NCBI GenBank assembly: GCA_963775935.1
Contig: CAVZKR010000002.1
Coordinates: 62,001-126,000 of the forward strand
Length of the DNA: 64,000 nucleotides
Direction of reading: 5' to 3'
DNA from: JBBIPA01 sp963775935
GTDB lineage: Bacteria > Chloroflexota > Dehalococcoidia > GIF9 > UBA5629
Positions 1-8,724 of the stretch are shown here, piece after piece; the first letter of the stretch is position 1, and every line of letters starts with the position of its first letter. A model generated the notes under the pieces. It did not search any database, was not told the origin of the DNA, and saw only the letters and a program-made list of their open reading frames with translations. The position numbers and the translations under genes were made by a program.

Positions 1-203
1 GTGGGTTAATTGGCGCTATTTTCTATGTTGTGACAAAAGAAATACTGTATTATGTTACAAAGGGAGCTATAGGGTGGGACCTGCTGATCTACGCCTTGAT
101 ATTTTTGGCGATTTTAATTTTCTTACCTTCGGGCTTAGCAGCATTTCCCTCAAGGATATCTGCCCTGTTACCCAAAATACACCACAATAAAGATACAGGC
201 TAA
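1..203 (+). CDS. LivM-like branched-chain ABC permease, C-terminal end (partial)
   Basis: Only the last 66 codons are in the window, read in frame 3 from base 3 to the TAA at 201-203. The peptide is hydrophobic (segment IYALIFLAILIFLPSGL followed by a short basic tail), as at the end of LivM/LivH-type membrane permeases. The stop overlaps the ATG of the next gene by one base, which is typical of liv operons (permease-LivG-LivF). The family imports branched-chain amino acids, but in anaerobic degraders similar systems import aromatic acids. The substrate here is not readable. The partial state is only because the window starts here. Confidence 0.75.
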   Translation, partial: GLIGAIFYVVTKEILYYVTKGAIGWDLLIYALIFLAILIFLPSGLAAFPSRISALLPKIHHNKDTG

Positions 204-988
204 TGAAAGAACAGGCTAATAACAATCTGCTACTATCACTTAAGAACGTAACCAAAAAGTTTGGTGGATTGATGGCGATTAGAGATATGACTGTGGATAT
301 CCAGAAAGGAGAGCTGGTCAGTATCATTGGCCCAAATGGTGCAGGTAAGTCAACACTGATCAATGTGATCACCGGATTTTTACCAATAACCAGAGGGGAG
401 ATTTGGTTTAAAGGGAGAAAATTAAGCGGGCTTCCTGCCTATCGTATCTGCAACTTGGGAATAGCAAGAACATTTCAGGATATGCAACTATTTAGTAATA
501 TGAATGTGATCGAGAATGTCATGGTCGGTGCTGAGAGGTGGAGTAAATCCAGTCTGCTTGAAGTCATGGCTGGATTTAGAAAAGCCAGAAGAGAGGAAAG
601 GGATATAGCTAACAGAGCTATGGAGAAACTGGCTCAAGTAGGCTTGGAGAGCAAAGCTTATAGCATGCTCTCAACACTCACTGCAAAGGAGCGTAAGTTT
701 TTGTGTATAGCCCGTGCTTTAGCTACTGAACCTGTTTTTCTTTTGTTAGATGAGCCAGTAGCCGGCCTCAGCACCGAAGAGATAGATGAGGTAGCTACAT
801 TTATCGTCAACCTTCAGAAGAATGGAATGACCATTCTCTTGGTAGAGCACAGAGTGGAAATGGTAATGAATATCAGCCGTAGGGTGGTGGTGCTTAACTT
901 CGGTGAAATGATAGCCGATGATATACCCGCCAAGGTACAAGAGAACCAGAAAGTAATTACGGCGTACCTTGGAGAAAATTTGCTTTGA
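203..988 (+). CDS. livG: ABC transporter ATP-binding protein, LivG type
   Basis: A 261-aa cytoplasmic ATPase that powers branched-chain-type uptake. It has Walker A GPNGAGKST near residue 43, the LivG-typical GIARTFQDMQLF segment after the Q-loop, Walker B VFLLLDEPVAGLS and a switch His in LLVEHRVEMV. The ABC signature is degenerate: LTAKERKFLCIARAL stands where LSGGQ is expected. Comparable LxLxxRKRLELARAL variants occur in many LivG homologues, so it is probably functional. Its ATG overlaps the permease stop and its TGA overlaps the start of livF, so the three genes are translationally coupled. The partner substrate-binding protein is not adjacent; an orphan LivK-like lipoprotein lies at 18.5-19.7 kb. 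Confidence 0.88.
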   Translation: MKEQANNNLLLSLKNVTKKFGGLMAIRDMTVDIQKGELVSIIGPNGAGKSTLINVITGFLPITRGEIWFKGRKLSGLPAYRICNLGIARTFQDMQLFSNMNVIENVMVGAERWSKSSLLEVMAGFRKARREERDIANRAMEKLAQVGLESKAYSMLSTLTAKERKFLCIARALATEPVFLLLDEPVAGLSTEEIDEVATFIVNLQKNGMTILLVEHRVEMVMNISRRVVVLNFGEMIADDIPAKVQENQKVITAYLGENLL

Positions 989-1755
989 GCATGAGTACTG
1001 AACGCAGAGACGAGAATATCCTCGAGCTCCATAATGTAGGAGCAAACTATGGGCCATTATCCATACTGCAAAACATGAATATGTATGTCAGAAGGGCTGA
1101 AATCGTAGTCTTGCTCGGACCCAACGGCGCCGGCAAAAGCACCTTACTGCACACTATTGTCGGCCTTTTGCCTGCGGTTGAAGGAAGTATTGTATTTGAT
1201 AAGCAACCCATTAATAGCCTTGGTACTGAGAAAATCGTTCAGTTAGGCTTGACTTTAGTACCTGAGGGCAAACTGCTTTTTCCGGTGATGAACGTTTTTG
1301 ATAACCTTATCCTGGCTACTTATCACATTGCCGGGCGTGGAAAAAAGGAGGCTATAAAAAAAAGATTGGATGTGGTTTTTAATCTTTTCCCGGTTTTGAA
1401 AGAGAGAAGGAGGCAGAGAGCTGAGACACTGTCTGGTGGTGAGCAAGAAATGGTAGCAATAGGCAGAGGCTTGATGAGTATCCCCAAGCTGCTCTTGCTC
1501 GATGAGCCGTCCCTGGGTTTGGCCCCTTTACTGGTTAGGGAACTAGTAGATACACTGGCGCGCCTGAGGCGTGAATTGGGGATAAGTATCCTTCTTGCGG
1601 AACAGAATGTGGCTGCTGCTCTCCGCATTGCTGACCGGGGATATGTGCTGGGGCAAGGCCATGTTGTTCTGGAAGGTTCTAGCGAACAATTGCGCACTTC
1701 AGAGACAGTAAAGCAAGCGTATCTGGGGAAGAGCATCAATAGCCAATTGAAGTAG
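985..1755 (+). CDS. livF: ABC transporter ATP-binding protein, LivF type
   Basis: A 256-aa second ATPase of the liv transporter. Walker A is LLGPNGAGKSTLL, the signature is a canonical LSGGEQEMVAIGRGL, Walker B is KLLLLDEPSLGLAP, and the switch region ILLAEQNV carries Gln-Asn instead of His, the usual LivF pattern. The start is ambiguous: TTG at 985 has GGAG 10 bases upstream and overlaps livG by 4 bases, while ATG at 991 would sit 16 bases from that site and drop two residues. It ends the operon; a weak hairpin overlaps its stop. Confidence 0.88.
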   Translation: MSMSTERRDENILELHNVGANYGPLSILQNMNMYVRRAEIVVLLGPNGAGKSTLLHTIVGLLPAVEGSIVFDKQPINSLGTEKIVQLGLTLVPEGKLLFPVMNVFDNLILATYHIAGRGKKEAIKKRLDVVFNLFPVLKERRRQRAETLSGGEQEMVAIGRGLMSIPKLLLLDEPSLGLAPLLVRELVDTLARLRRELGISILLAEQNVAAALRIADRGYVLGQGHVVLEGSSEQLRTSETVKQAYLGKSINSQLK

Positions 1756-1772
1756 CTAATAATCTGGCTATT
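1738..1772 (+). terminator. Possible weak terminator hairpin after livF
   Basis: AATAGCCA (1738-1745) can pair with TGGCTATT (1765-1772) across a 19-base loop that includes the livF stop. A T-rich tract follows. The stem is only 8 bp and the loop is long, so this is a weak candidate. Confidence 0.3.
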
Positions 1773-1866
1773 TCTTCTTATACATAAGATACAATTCGAT
1801 AAAACAGATAATCAATATAGATGATGGAATAGCGGGTCATTAACCCATCGTGACCAGGCTGGGATA

Positions 1867-2061
1867 TTACAGTGATACATTGATGCCCAATTCATCCATC
1901 TCAACAATTCTATCCTTTTCATTAACTATCGGCATTTTCTCTGACAACGCAGTACTGAGTACTCCTTTTTCTTTATCGATAAGAAGCTTATAGTGCGTGT
2001 ACCTTGAAATTGCGTTTGCAAGACCTTTAGACGATAAATGGCAGTGCGTATCAACTATCAA
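1867..2061 (-). pseudogene. Amidohydrolase-2 family, N-terminal fragment
   Basis: The 64-codon fragment begins MIVDTHCHLSSKG, the metal-binding D-x-H-x-H start of the amidohydrolase-2 superfamily, and ends abruptly at IVEMDELGINVSL. The rest of a roughly 280-aa protein is missing. The superfamily includes non-oxidative decarboxylases of hydroxybenzoates as well as many hydrolases. A C-terminal scrap of the same type of protein lies at 23608-23745. The fragment is not expected to be active. Confidence 0.55.
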
Positions 2062-2216
2062 AAAGATGCCTCCTTTGCTAGGTATGATAATCTACATTTT
2101 ATATACCTATAGTCTTCAAAACAAGAGGATCACGAGCTTAAATCGCTGATTAAAACACGATGCCTCTGTGTTATACTTAGCTATTTAATATTCGAAAATG
2201 AGGTATAGGTCTTAGT

Positions 2217-3470
2217 ATGTCTGAATTAGAATTACAATCGACAAGAGAAACTGATCCTAGGAGTTTTTATGGTTACATAATTGTAGCAGCTTCGTTCTTC
2301 ATTATGTTGCTAGGTATGGGCTTCTATAATAGTTTTGGGCTTTTTCTAAAGCCAATGATCGCTGAATTTGGATGGACTAGAGCAATTACCGCAGGGGCAT
2401 TCTCGCTATCCTGTTTCATAAGGGGGTCAATCGGCATAGTAATGGGTCGTGTTAATGACAAGCTTGGCCCTAGGACAGTCTTGTCAATCTGTGGGCTTCT
2501 CTTATTACTTGGTTATCTACTAATGTACTTGGTTGATAACATATATCAGTTCTACTATACCTACGTACTATTAATCGGTATTGGTGTTGGTTGTATATAC
2601 GTACCGCTTTTATCAACAGTAGCAAGATGGTTTATGAAAAACCGTAGTACCATAACTGGCATTGTCACTTCTGGTTTAAGTCTAGGCACACTAGTTTGCC
2701 CGCTATTAGTTGCACAAATGATAATTTCTTATGGTTGGCGAATGTCCTACCTAATTATTGGTTTATCTTCCTTTTTCATAATAGCCATAGCTGCTCAATT
2801 TTTGAGGCGCGAGCCAAAGCAAATAGGCCAAATTCCATACGGGGCTAACATATACGAGCAAAGCTTATTATCTCGACAAAATGATGGTCTTCAGCTCAGC
2901 GATGCTGTGAGAACCATTCAATTCTGGATACTGGCGGGAATTTTATTCTGTACGGGATTCTGCAGAATAGCCGTATCCGTCCATATTGTGCCGTATATGA
3001 CAGACTTAGGTTTTTCAACAGCTGACGCAGCTAAAATTCTTGGTATAATCGGCGGTACCAATATTTTAGGCAATATTGTCGGCGGAAGCGCTTACGATAG
3101 GATTGGAGGTAAGAAGACTTATATCGTAAGCTTCGTAATAATATCAGCGACCTTATTTTGGCTGGTTAAGTCCACAGATATATGGATGTTTTATTTATTT
3201 GCAGTAACATTTGGTTTGGGACTTGGAGTCACCGCACCATTACCATCACCTATCATAGCCGAATTGTTTGGACTGAAATCACACGGGATGGTTTTTGGAT
3301 CGACTAATTTTGTCTATGCAGTCGGTGCTGCTATTGGACCATTTCTTCTTGGTTATGCGTTTGATATGACCGGAAATTATCTCATCTCTTTTTTTATCTG
3401 CATCACCGTTAGTATCATTGGTCTCATATTAGCCATAACAATTAAGCCTATTACTCGAATTAGCTCCTAG
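2217..3470 (+). CDS. MFS transporter, monocarboxylate/oxalate-formate antiporter-like
   Basis: A 417-aa integral membrane carrier with about 12 hydrophobic segments. The first follows a short cytoplasmic N-terminus (RSFYGYIIVAASFFIMLLG), and the MFS loop 2-3 motif appears as GRVNDKLGPRTV. The second half repeats this as GGSAYDRIGGKKTYI. The FYGYIIVAASF start and GWTRAITAGAFSL region are typical of the OFA/monocarboxylate-porter branch. A GAGGT-like ribosome site lies about 15 bases before the ATG. It is a single gene with its own upstream region. In this context it could carry an aromatic or organic acid, but the substrate cannot be read from sequence. Confidence 0.82.
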   Translation: MSELELQSTRETDPRSFYGYIIVAASFFIMLLGMGFYNSFGLFLKPMIAEFGWTRAITAGAFSLSCFIRGSIGIVMGRVNDKLGPRTVLSICGLLLLLGYLLMYLVDNIYQFYYTYVLLIGIGVGCIYVPLLSTVARWFMKNRSTITGIVTSGLSLGTLVCPLLVAQMIISYGWRMSYLIIGLSSFFIIAIAAQFLRREPKQIGQIPYGANIYEQSLLSRQNDGLQLSDAVRTIQFWILAGILFCTGFCRIAVSVHIVPYMTDLGFSTADAAKILGIIGGTNILGNIVGGSAYDRIGGKKTYIVSFVIISATLFWLVKSTDIWMFYLFAVTFGLGLGVTAPLPSPIIAELFGLKSHGMVFGSTNFVYAVGAAIGPFLLGYAFDMTGNYLISFFICITVSIIGLILAITIKPITRISS

Positions 3471-3709
3471 AATGTTCAGTACGTCTCAATTACAGGAAAT
3501 GTTTTCACAATTAGTCATTATATTTCCTATACTTTCACGCACGCACAACTTTTTCTGATCAATTATCTTTTCTATGTGATATGATAAAAACTGTAAAAAC
3601 CGTAACTTCACTGTAATATCATTGTGATTATCTTGTAGCTTTTAATTTTAACGAGGTAGGCACACTAATTTATTGTTTTGTGCTTAATCTGAATGCAGCT
3701 TTAAGACAG
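3471..3709. other. Gene-free AT-rich spacer
   Basis: No reading frame, repeat or promoter that I can support. It leads into the hairpin at 3710-3726 and the tRNA fragment. Confidence 0.5.
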
Positions 3710-3726
3710 CCTGCCTTTTTGGCAGG
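3710..3726. terminator. Short GC-rich hairpin
   Basis: CCTGCC and GGCAGG form a perfect 6-bp stem around a TTTTT loop. A T-run (ATTTTT) occurs about 7 bases further on. It could be a terminator for the upstream MFS gene, but the distance is about 240 bases, so the assignment is weak. Confidence 0.35.
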
Positions 3727-3834
3727 AGGAACATTTTTCCTAGTTTCGGATTCATTTCCCAGTTAATACCCGAAGCTGAACGTTAACTAGGCAGGAGGAC
3801 TCAAAAAGTTTGGCTTGAACGTAGAAAACGGATC

Positions 3835-3890
3835 TGGAGCGGGAGACGGGGTTCGAACCCGCGACAGCCTGCTTGGAAGGCATGCTGTCC
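3835..3890 (-). pseudogene. 3' fragment of tRNA-Gly (anticodon TCC)
   Basis: Read on the minus strand, the segment carries an anticodon loop CTTCCAA (anticodon 3875-3877), a near-complete anticodon stem with one mismatch, a T-arm with GTTCGAAC, the acceptor strand CTCCCGC and a T plus CCA end. The partner acceptor strand GCGGGAG and a D-arm with GG are absent upstream. Only the 3' half of the tRNA is present. Such 3' tRNA pieces are what integrative elements leave at attachment sites. Confidence 0.6.
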
Positions 3891-4048
3891 TAAAAGGAAC
3901 TGCTTAGATTCAATTTCAAATCGGAGCCGAAGCCGAGCACTTTCCTAGGCAGTGGGTCACTTTCAGCTCATATTTATATATATTTTCGCGCAATTCCTTA
4001 AAAATTACAAGAAATATAACTATAATAATCTTAGTAAATTTAAATAAC

Positions 4049-4267
4049 ATGACGTGGTTTCAAAATGCACAAAAGGATCCTATTGAACAATGCAGGCTTT
4101 TGCTACCTCAAGAACATGATTCCAAGGTAGACGCTTTTCTCAATCCAGTAAACCCCGTCGCTGTACTTAACAGTCTCCTTAATGCGAAGCAATGTCCACA
4201 ATTATTCCTGTAATTTCCCTGTAGGATATATAAAAACAACCTGAGGCTTGCTTTCAATGCATCATCA
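4049..4267. other. Unassigned spacer with possible gene debris
   Basis: A minus-strand stretch can be read as a peptide tail ending VYWIEKSVYLGIMFLR, but I recognise no family. It abuts the hyuA scrap and is best treated as debris. Confidence 0.3.
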
Positions 4268-4340
4268 CGGCAGAGAAAAAGTATATAGCTCTTTATGTTT
4301 CTGGTGAAACTCACTTTTCATCTGCTCGATGTCAGCGGAC
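4268..4340 (-). pseudogene. Internal scrap of hyuA
   Basis: About 73 bases are nearly identical to hyuA at 10772-10845 and 15892-15965 (the segment encoding YTFSLP and upstream HQKHQE residues). It is joined directly to a fragment of a molybdoenzyme gene on the same strand, a junction that must come from a deletion or recombination. Confidence 0.65.
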
Positions 4341-4821
4341 TTAGAATGACCGTCAAACTCAGAAAAAATGGCATGCGGCCCGTACTTTTTGATGACTCGT
4401 TTTATCTCGCTGGTTATTGTATTCAGAGCTACGTCCCACGATATTCTGACATAGCCGCTTTTCCCCCGGTTCTGCTGATTTCTATCACCTTTAGGGTCCC
4501 AGTCAACTCTCTTGAGCGGATAGAGAATCCTGTTTGGTGAATAGATGCGCTTCTTATAACTCAGACTGAACGGTGGTATCAGTCCTTCATGGTTGGTTTA
4601 AATACTTTGCCACGCGCTTTACTCTGCCAGGGTTTGAATTCTTCCGGTCTATATTTCCAGTCATAATGCAGTGGCCTGATTCTGACAATCCTGCCATTCT
4701 TGATGTCAACCACGGATGAGTTGGCATCAGCGCTTACTGAACAAAAGCCCAATCCTATGGGATAAGACTTTATTCCATTGCCGGACGACTTCTGCTTTGT
4801 TTTCGCCTTAAGTATATTCAC
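4341..4821 (-). pseudogene. Transhydroxylase-like Mo oxidoreductase, N-terminal fragment
   Basis: The first 80 codons (MNILKAK...FKPTMKD) match the N-terminus of the AthL-like proteins in this window, including IVRIRPLHYDWKY. A one-base loss near 4580 breaks the frame. Homology continues in another frame through YSPNRILYPLKRVDWDP and YVRISWD to about 4345, where it stops at the hyuA scrap. It corresponds to roughly residues 1-150 of an 870-aa protein. It lies just downstream of athS, so it is the remnant of a fourth copy. Confidence 0.75.
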
Positions 4822-4877
4822 CCTCCCTTGTTGTATCCGTATATCTTTTCGTAATTACAAGGCAAAGTAGTAAACGA

Positions 4878-5696
4878 CTATGCTGTTTTATACAGAGCGA
4901 TATCGCCCACATTGATATCTTTGCTGGCGTCGATATCCTCCAGCTTCCTGGTAAGATATCCCTTCATCGATACCTCCAGGGAATACTTCCCTGGTTCCTG
5001 TCTCTCAAACCAGAAATCACCGAAGTTGTCTGTCTTCAACGTGGACTTCTTGCCTTTGGCTCCAATCAGGGTAACCGTTGCCCCTTCCAGACATTCATCC
5101 ACCTCGGGGTCATAGACCGCACCGGCGATGAAGTACTTGTTGGGCAGGCCGATGTAGTAGACCCGTGGCTTTGCCTTGTATTCGGGGTGAAGCACTTCAC
5201 CCTTGGCTATCCACTCTTTGAGGTCTTTCTCCTCTCCGAAGCGCAGGGCATCGGTAGGACATGCGTCAACACATCTCGGCTCTTTCCAGCCATCATCGAG
5301 CAGATGGGCACAGAAGGTGCATTTCTGGGCGATGTTGAGGTCGCTATTGAAGTAGATGACGCCGTACGGGCAGGCATCGAGGCACTGTCTGGCACCGACG
5401 CATTTCTCCGGGTCGATGATGACAATACCATCTTCCCGCTTGTAGATAGCCTTGCTCTTGCAGGCGGTGATGCAGGGAGCCTCGTCGCAGTGCTGGCAGA
5501 TAGTGTGCATGTAGCGTACCCGTACCTTGGGCACTGTTCCCTGGACCACATCGATGACCTTCTGCCAGAAGTGTCCAGTATCAGGCTGTGGCTTGGCGTA
5601 GGGAGTCCAGTCATTGCCGACATGCTCGTCCTTGCAGGCGATCTGGCAATTGTGGCAACCATTGCATCGGGTAATGTCGATAACTAATGCTTTCAT
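4878..5696 (-). CDS. athS: Pyrogallol:phloroglucinol transhydroxylase-like, small Fe-S subunit
   Basis: A 272-aa iron-sulfur subunit, close in length to the 274-aa beta subunit I recall for Pelobacter acidigallici transhydroxylase. Residues 1-150 are a DmsB-type ferredoxin domain with Cys at 11/14/17/21, 67/70/75/79, 99/105/109 and 126/129/142/146. One of the 16 expected Cys is absent in the third group (CVGARQC), which fits three rather than four [4Fe-4S] clusters. Residues about 190-272 form a carboxypeptidase-regulatory/Cna-B-like beta domain (GAVYDPEVDECLEGATVTL ... SLEVSMKGYL), a hallmark of this subunit. There is no signal peptide, so it should be cytoplasmic. It starts 5 bases after athL ends, with its ribosome site AGGAGGT inside the last athL codons, so the two are translationally coupled. 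Confidence 0.85.
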   Translation of the reverse strand: MKALVIDITRCNGCHNCQIACKDEHVGNDWTPYAKPQPDTGHFWQKVIDVVQGTVPKVRVRYMHTICQHCDEAPCITACKSKAIYKREDGIVIIDPEKCVGARQCLDACPYGVIYFNSDLNIAQKCTFCAHLLDDGWKEPRCVDACPTDALRFGEEKDLKEWIAKGEVLHPEYKAKPRVYYIGLPNKYFIAGAVYDPEVDECLEGATVTLIGAKGKKSTLKTDNFGDFWFERQEPGKYSLEVSMKGYLTRKLEDIDASKDINVGDIALYKTA

Positions 5697-5701
5697 GAGT
5701 T

Positions 5702-8326
5702 CTATCCACCTCCTAGTAATATTCTTTCAAGTTTCAAGCCTGATGCCGCGTCGTAGGGGCGGTTGAATGCTTTGGGATATTTCCTTCGCAGTTCGTCCAT
5801 ATCAGCTACTTTTACATCTACCAGGAATCCACTCGTCACCATACCGGCACAGTTCTTGGAAGTGGTATTGTGCGGGCAGATGGTATTTATGGCGCCCCCT
5901 CTATCGATTTTACCTGGCACTATAGGATCATATCGTGAACCATGGTCGACGTAAACAGTGTCTGGCATGATTCTCTCAGTCACGTAGGCTCCACAGAGAA
6001 CCTCACCTCGTTCGTTGAAGATATTGACGATGTCGCCATTCCTAATGCTTCTTTCTTCAGCTGTACTGGGATGAATCCAGGCTGGCTCATAGAGGTATCC
6101 ATCCTGCCCCTTGACCTTACAGGTTTCGATTTCATGGAACCAATTAACGTCGTCAAGCTGAGCATGCACTCTATGCCTTGGGTGATTTGACTGGCAGAGC
6201 AGCGGATATTTCCTTGCTCTTTCACTGGAGATTCTCTCGTCATGCATTTCACTCTTCTCGGCCCAGTGAGGTACGGGAGGCCGCTCCTCATCATCTGGGA
6301 AATGTTTCAATAAATCTACAGATTCAAACTCTATTTTCCCCGAAGGTGTGGTTAATGGATTCTTCTCCGGGTCTTGATAAAATTCGAACATACCGGCCGG
6401 ATGCTTTTCCCAATCGGCATCGCATGGGACAACATAATACTGTTTCTCTTTAAATTGCTCCCATGTCAACAATCCCTTAGCGGGCACTCCACAATTATCA
6501 AAGCCGGTCTTAATCCAATGCTGAATCGATTTGCCCTCCGTATACTCTTTCAATAATCCCAGTTTTTGGGCTATAAAACAAACTATTTCATAGTCGCTCT
6601 TAGACTCTCCTAGCGGCTCAATACATTTATTTTCCAGGTAAACCGTTTCGTAAGTCATACTTTCGGTGTCATCACCTATGTCATCTTCTTCGAATTTGGT
6701 ATTCACCGGCAGAATAATATCTGAGAAGAGACAATCGTTCTCAAGCCAAGGGTGCTGAGCTACAAAGAATTCGATTGATGAATGACGATAAGCATCAGCA
6801 ATTTTATTGCTGTCATTCCAGCAAGTCATCAAGCAAGGAGAATCTGTCCATATCATATGAATTGGTTTGCAACCCTTGGCAGGATATTCGTATTTAACAA
6901 ATTGCTCTGCTGCTGGAGTACATTGAAGGGAACAGCCATGAATGGTAAATTTGCCTTTTAATATGGCATCATGCACCAGAGTTTTAGTAATAAACTGCTT
7001 TGGCAGCTTTATGAACGGGAACGGTGAATATCCTCGAAAAGCAGCTCGCACATTAACTGGAGGATTATTGATAATGCTACCCGGAGAAGGTGGATAAGCC
7101 GGATGGTCTTCCGAACCGAACACAGCCCTGTTGATGATAGCAAATGAATGTACTCCGGGCTTACCCAATCCCTGCATCGCCAGAAGTAACACTTCCAATC
7201 TTGCTGGCTCGTGGGAGAAAGGTCCGCGGATATACGGTCCACCCAAGCCATGGATTACTGATGTGGTCTTTGAACCCCATTGTTTTGCCAGAGCAACTAT
7301 AATTCTAGCAGGCACTCCCGTTTTTTCCGAAGCCCAATTTGGTGTCTTAGGAACACCATCATCTTTACCAAGTACGTAATACTTAAACTTTTCAAATCCC
7401 ACTGTATGGGTCGCTATATATTCTTTATCGTAAGTACTCTCTTTTAGCCACACGTAAGCAATGGCAAGTTGCAATGCTGCATCGGTATTTGGTCTGATCG
7501 GAATCCATTTGTCAGCATGTACCGCTGCGCCATAGTTCATATCTGGACAAATATAAATTTGTTTTATTCCTAGTTCAGTAAGCCAATAACAATATTTGCT
7601 CACCATATCTCCACTGCTGAATCCTCGGGTTGTTGTAGTTGGATCGCACCCCCAGAACAGAGTCATTTTACTATGTTTGGCAATATCCGAATACATATTT
7701 GTGGGATTGGGCATAAGCCCAAAAGGCTCTCCTCCCCAGGTATGCTTGGCACCCCAGTACCAGCCTTCCCAGCTGTCAGGATTTCTTAGCTGAACTGTAC
7801 AACCTCCCAGAAGATTGAGAAGCCTGACCTGGCAACCGTGAGTTCCATGGACTACTTTTGTCTCACCGTGCCCATCAGCCTGAGCAAAAATGGAATAAGG
7901 ACCATATTTTTTGATTATCCTCATTATTTCCTTAGTGATGATATCACCAGCCTCATCCCAAGAAATCCTTACATAACCGCTCTTTCCACGGTTCTGAGGG
8001 TTTCGTTCACCTTCGGGATCCCAATCCACTCTTTTTAAGGGATAAAGAATTCGATTCGGGGAATAAATGCTTTTCTTATAACAGAGACCGAAGGGGCCGA
8101 TGGTTGATTTGAGCGGTGGTTCGAAAACTTTACCCTTCGCTTTAATTTTCCAGGGTTTAAACTCTGAAGGTTTATATTTCCAGTCATATGGAAACGGTCG
8201 AATCCTAATTATCTTACCATCCTTAACATCAACAGCCGCAAGATGCGAGCCAATACCCATAGCGCTGAATCCAGTGCTTTTGATTAACGTTTTATCTCCT
8301 GCTGTATAATTGTCTTTTTTTACCAT
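5702..8326 (-). CDS. athL: Pyrogallol:phloroglucinol transhydroxylase-like, large Mo subunit
   Basis: An 874-aa DMSO-reductase-family protein, essentially the length of Pelobacter AthL (875 aa). It converts pyrogallol to phloroglucinol by transfer of a hydroxyl group using 1,2,3,5-tetrahydroxybenzene as cosubstrate. The signature is the pair ADGHGETKVVHGTHGC (His153) and RNPDSWEGWYWG (Asp184-Ser185). In the Pelobacter structure a Ser ligates Mo and an adjacent Asp and a His contact substrate. There is no N-terminal Fe-S Cys motif and no twin-arginine signal, as expected for this cytoplasmic branch. The C-terminal dinucleotide-binding domain includes NHPRHRVHAQLDD and GGAINTICPHN. GGGAGGTAAG precedes the ATG. 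It is the only one of four copies in the window that is intact and paired with the small subunit. A related hydroxyl-transfer enzyme of another specificity is possible. Confidence 0.85.
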   Translation of the reverse strand: MVKKDNYTAGDKTLIKSTGFSAMGIGSHLAAVDVKDGKIIRIRPFPYDWKYKPSEFKPWKIKAKGKVFEPPLKSTIGPFGLCYKKSIYSPNRILYPLKRVDWDPEGERNPQNRGKSGYVRISWDEAGDIITKEIMRIIKKYGPYSIFAQADGHGETKVVHGTHGCQVRLLNLLGGCTVQLRNPDSWEGWYWGAKHTWGGEPFGLMPNPTNMYSDIAKHSKMTLFWGCDPTTTTRGFSSGDMVSKYCYWLTELGIKQIYICPDMNYGAAVHADKWIPIRPNTDAALQLAIAYVWLKESTYDKEYIATHTVGFEKFKYYVLGKDDGVPKTPNWASEKTGVPARIIVALAKQWGSKTTSVIHGLGGPYIRGPFSHEPARLEVLLLAMQGLGKPGVHSFAIINRAVFGSEDHPAYPPSPGSIINNPPVNVRAAFRGYSPFPFIKLPKQFITKTLVHDAILKGKFTIHGCSLQCTPAAEQFVKYEYPAKGCKPIHMIWTDSPCLMTCWNDSNKIADAYRHSSIEFFVAQHPWLENDCLFSDIILPVNTKFEEDDIGDDTESMTYETVYLENKCIEPLGESKSDYEIVCFIAQKLGLLKEYTEGKSIQHWIKTGFDNCGVPAKGLLTWEQFKEKQYYVVPCDADWEKHPAGMFEFYQDPEKNPLTTPSGKIEFESVDLLKHFPDDEERPPVPHWAEKSEMHDERISSERARKYPLLCQSNHPRHRVHAQLDDVNWFHEIETCKVKGQDGYLYEPAWIHPSTAEERSIRNGDIVNIFNERGEVLCGAYVTERIMPDTVYVDHGSRYDPIVPGKIDRGGAINTICPHNTTSKNCAGMVTSGFLVDVKVADMDELRRKYPKAFNRPYDAASGLKLERILLGGG

Positions 8327-8369
8327 CTTACCTCCCTGAGATATTTTAATTTATAGCTAGTTACAGAGC

Positions 8370-8510
8370 AGCATACGACTGCCCGATTTTATGGGCATTG
8401 TTATCAGAACATGCTCTGGAACTGAATCTGGAGCTGTAGTAGGCATGGAAGAAGGATTTGAGGCAGTACAATCATTGAGAATTATCCTATTTACCAATAC
8501 CGTGACCATA
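8370..8510 (-). pseudogene. N-terminal scrap of a LivK-like lipoprotein gene
   Basis: This stretch is clearly related to 19585-19700, the signal peptide and early mature part of the intact LivK-like gene (shared blocks CTGGAGCTGTAGTAGG and TGAGAATTA), but it contains an insertion and no open frame. It sits in the 394-base gap upstream of athL. The remaining 8511-8704 shows nothing I can assign. Confidence 0.6.
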
Positions 8511-8704
8511 AGTGGACATTAGAAGAAATCATCGCTTTACTTGATGTTAAAATTATTTCAGATTGAAATTGACCCACTACCCAATTTCGACCAACTTTTA
8601 GTTCCTTTCTAGGGACTGCTAGCTTCACTGTCGTCCCAAAAAAACCTCAAAACCACTATTATTTTAAACAACCTCGTATTGAATATTACTTCCTATGCCA
8701 TGGT

Positions 8705-8724
8705 ATGATGGAGTCTTCCATCAT
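8705..8724 (-). terminator. Perfect hairpin at the hyuB stop
   Basis: ATGATGGA and TCCATCAT form a perfect 8-bp stem with a 4-base loop overlapping the hyuB stop codon. No T-run follows on the minus strand, so it may act in mRNA stability rather than termination. Confidence 0.4.

Noticed and set aside
4295..4540. Plus-strand frame over the gene-scrap region
   Set aside because: It is the antisense of the hyuA and athL fragments.
5187..5687. Open frame of 166 codons on the plus strand
   Set aside because: It lies wholly opposite athS, whose ferredoxin Cys motifs and C-terminal domain are unambiguous; the plus frame has no recognisable domain.
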